The notes under the pieces: generated by a model
What the model saw: only the letters and a program-made list of their open reading frames with translations
What the model was told of the DNA's origin: nothing
Databases searched by the model: none
Part shown: piece after piece, positions 63,219-64,000 of the stretch
Layout of the letters: the number at the start of each line of letters is the position of its first letter
Position numbering within the stretch: the first letter of the stretch is position 1
DNA from: Muriicola jejuensis
GTDB taxonomy: Bacteria > Bacteroidota > Bacteroidia > Flavobacteriales > Flavobacteriaceae
Assembly (NCBI RefSeq): GCF_010671595.1
Contig: NZ_JAABOP010000001.1
Span: 1,550,001-1,614,000 of the forward strand
Direction: 5' to 3'
Length of the DNA stretch: 64,000 nt
Program-made: the position numbers and the translations under genes

Positions 63219-64000
63219 CTAACCTGCGACCGAATCGGGGTTATAGCCCAGGTAGGGGACCTCATATTCTCTGAATTCAACTCCGTATGATTGCAGTTCT
63301 TTCAGGATAGGTTCGTATACCTCTTCCCGTATCGGGATCTGCACCCCTGGAGTGGTAACCTTTTTATTGAGTATCAGGAGGGTCGCCATAGCCACAGGCA
63401 AACCGACCGTTTTGGCCATGGCCGTATGTGTCCTGTTCTCACCCAATACGACCATATTGGCGTCTATCTGTTTTTTCTTTCCCTCTACCTGGTAGCCGAA
63501 CTTGTGGTACATTACGATCATATCCTTATCCTCTTCCGCCAGGGTCCACTGGTCTTCAAGGATCCTCTGCAGCATTTGAGCCGGGCTGGCATTCTTAAGT
63601 CCAATGATCTTTTTCGGGTTAAAAATATCGAGTTCCACCAGCTTGGTCCACATGATATCATCCTGGTCTATCTTCAGGTAATGTCTCAGTTTGAGTTCAA
63701 CAGAATCCGTGGGTGAATAAGGGAGGAAGAGGTTGGTGAATTCCCGGTAGGACATGTTCTCCGAATTCTCCACCGTGTAACTGTCATCCGTCATTCCTAA
63801 CTGCACGAACATATTCCAAGCTTTCGAAAAACCTACACGCCTCATGGTGCCCCGGTAAAGGGTTAGGGCATCCTGCAGACCATAGGCTTCCCTGTAATTC
63901 AGGGAGTCTCTGTTGGCGTATGCCTCAAATGTACCATAGCCGGGAATCTCCATGAATTCGGTCCGTCTGAAGAGTTTGTGATAAGGGATGTACTTATAGG
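63219..64000 (-). CDS. Saccharopine dehydrogenase-like protein, 5' end beyond the window
   Basis: The frame is open to the window edge, reading YKYIPYHKLFRRTEFMEIPG before the first internal Met, so the N-terminus lies outside. The visible C-terminal 260 residues match saccharopine dehydrogenases that form glutamate (LYS9/LYSDH type): GYGTFEAYANRDSLNYREAYGL, GLTMRRVGFS-like GTMRRVGFSKAW, and TVGLPVAMATLLILNKKVTTPGVQIPI. It probably takes part in lysine metabolism. It starts the transcription unit upstream of the Lrp gene on the same strand. Confidence 0.85.
   Translation of the reverse strand, partial: YKYIPYHKLFRRTEFMEIPGYGTFEAYANRDSLNYREAYGLQDALTLYRGTMRRVGFSKAWNMFVQLGMTDDSYTVENSENMSYREFTNLFLPYSPTDSVELKLRHYLKIDQDDIMWTKLVELDIFNPKKIIGLKNASPAQMLQRILEDQWTLAEEDKDMIVMYHKFGYQVEGKKKQIDANMVVLGENRTHTAMAKTVGLPVAMATLLILNKKVTTPGVQIPIREEVYEPILKELQSYGVEFREYEVPYLGYNPDSVAG

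Overview
This window is a gene-dense chromosomal segment of a member of the Bacteroidota, almost certainly family Flavobacteriaceae. The evidence is the split ATP synthase pair atpD-atpC, the gliding genes gldE and gldD behind mutY-ssb, a secreted protein with a type B type IX secretion (T9SS) sorting domain, SusC-like TonB-dependent receptors, several Bacteroidetes-restricted families (DUF4301, DUF3127, DUF3098, DUF2490), and repeated TAnnTTTG promoter -7 elements. I see no rRNA or tRNA genes, CRISPR array, insertion sequence or prophage. Intergenic spaces are short and many genes overlap by a few bases.

Layout. 1-7.5 kb: glmS, a TonB-dependent receptor, atpD-atpC and a convergent GNAT acetyltransferase. 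7.5-16 kb: a biotin region with bioF, a DUF2007 protein, bioD, a convergent ArnT-like membrane glycosyltransferase, bioA, a stand-alone beta-ketoacyl synthase with an intact Cys-His-His site, bioB and a cupin/JmjC-like protein. 16-24.5 kb: recX, RNase E/G, a 29-residue very basic protein and HU on the minus strand, then mutY-ssb-gldE-gldD, a threonine dehydratase-like PLP enzyme, a small lipoprotein and a DMT permease. 24.5-30.9 kb: a pair of secreted M16 peptidases (one catalytic, one lacking the zinc motif and carrying an extra C-terminal domain), a DUF4199-like membrane protein, rplU with an unusual C-terminal extension, rpmA and ahcY.

31-37 kb is a vitamin B1-linked locus: a phosphopantetheinyl transferase, a YkoF/MTH1187-type thiamine-binding protein, a PnuC-family transporter, a NadR-like kinase and DUF4301 form one overlapping gene string. 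It is followed by a TPP riboswitch in front of a TonB-dependent receptor, so the likely cargo is thiamine. 37-46 kb is mixed housekeeping: a degenerate Rieske-like lipoprotein, greA, a HIT protein, a histidine kinase, a flavin reductase, DUF3127 (which ends in an SSB-like DDLPF tail), aat, a DUF2490 gene broken by an in-frame TGA, tag, and a LysR regulator divergent from two small genes. 46-51.5 kb is a TetR-ABC-HlyD-TolC export operon whose ABC ATPase has lost several catalytic motifs. 51.5-64 kb carries a thioredoxin-like protein, a TonB-like protein, truB, uppP, DUF3098, ftsX, the T9SS cargo protein, leuS, alanine dehydrogenase, a YugP-type zinc metallopeptidase, an Lrp/AsnC regulator and the 3' part of a saccharopine dehydrogenase-like gene that runs off the window end.

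The points most worth a second look are the ketoacyl synthase inside the biotin genes (possible alternative pimelate route), the degenerate exporter ATPase with its TetR operator, the nonsense codon in the DUF2490 gene, the LysR palindrome that contains the regulator's own start codon, the M16 fusion, and the SSB-like tail on DUF3127. All family calls come from reading motifs by eye; no database search was possible.
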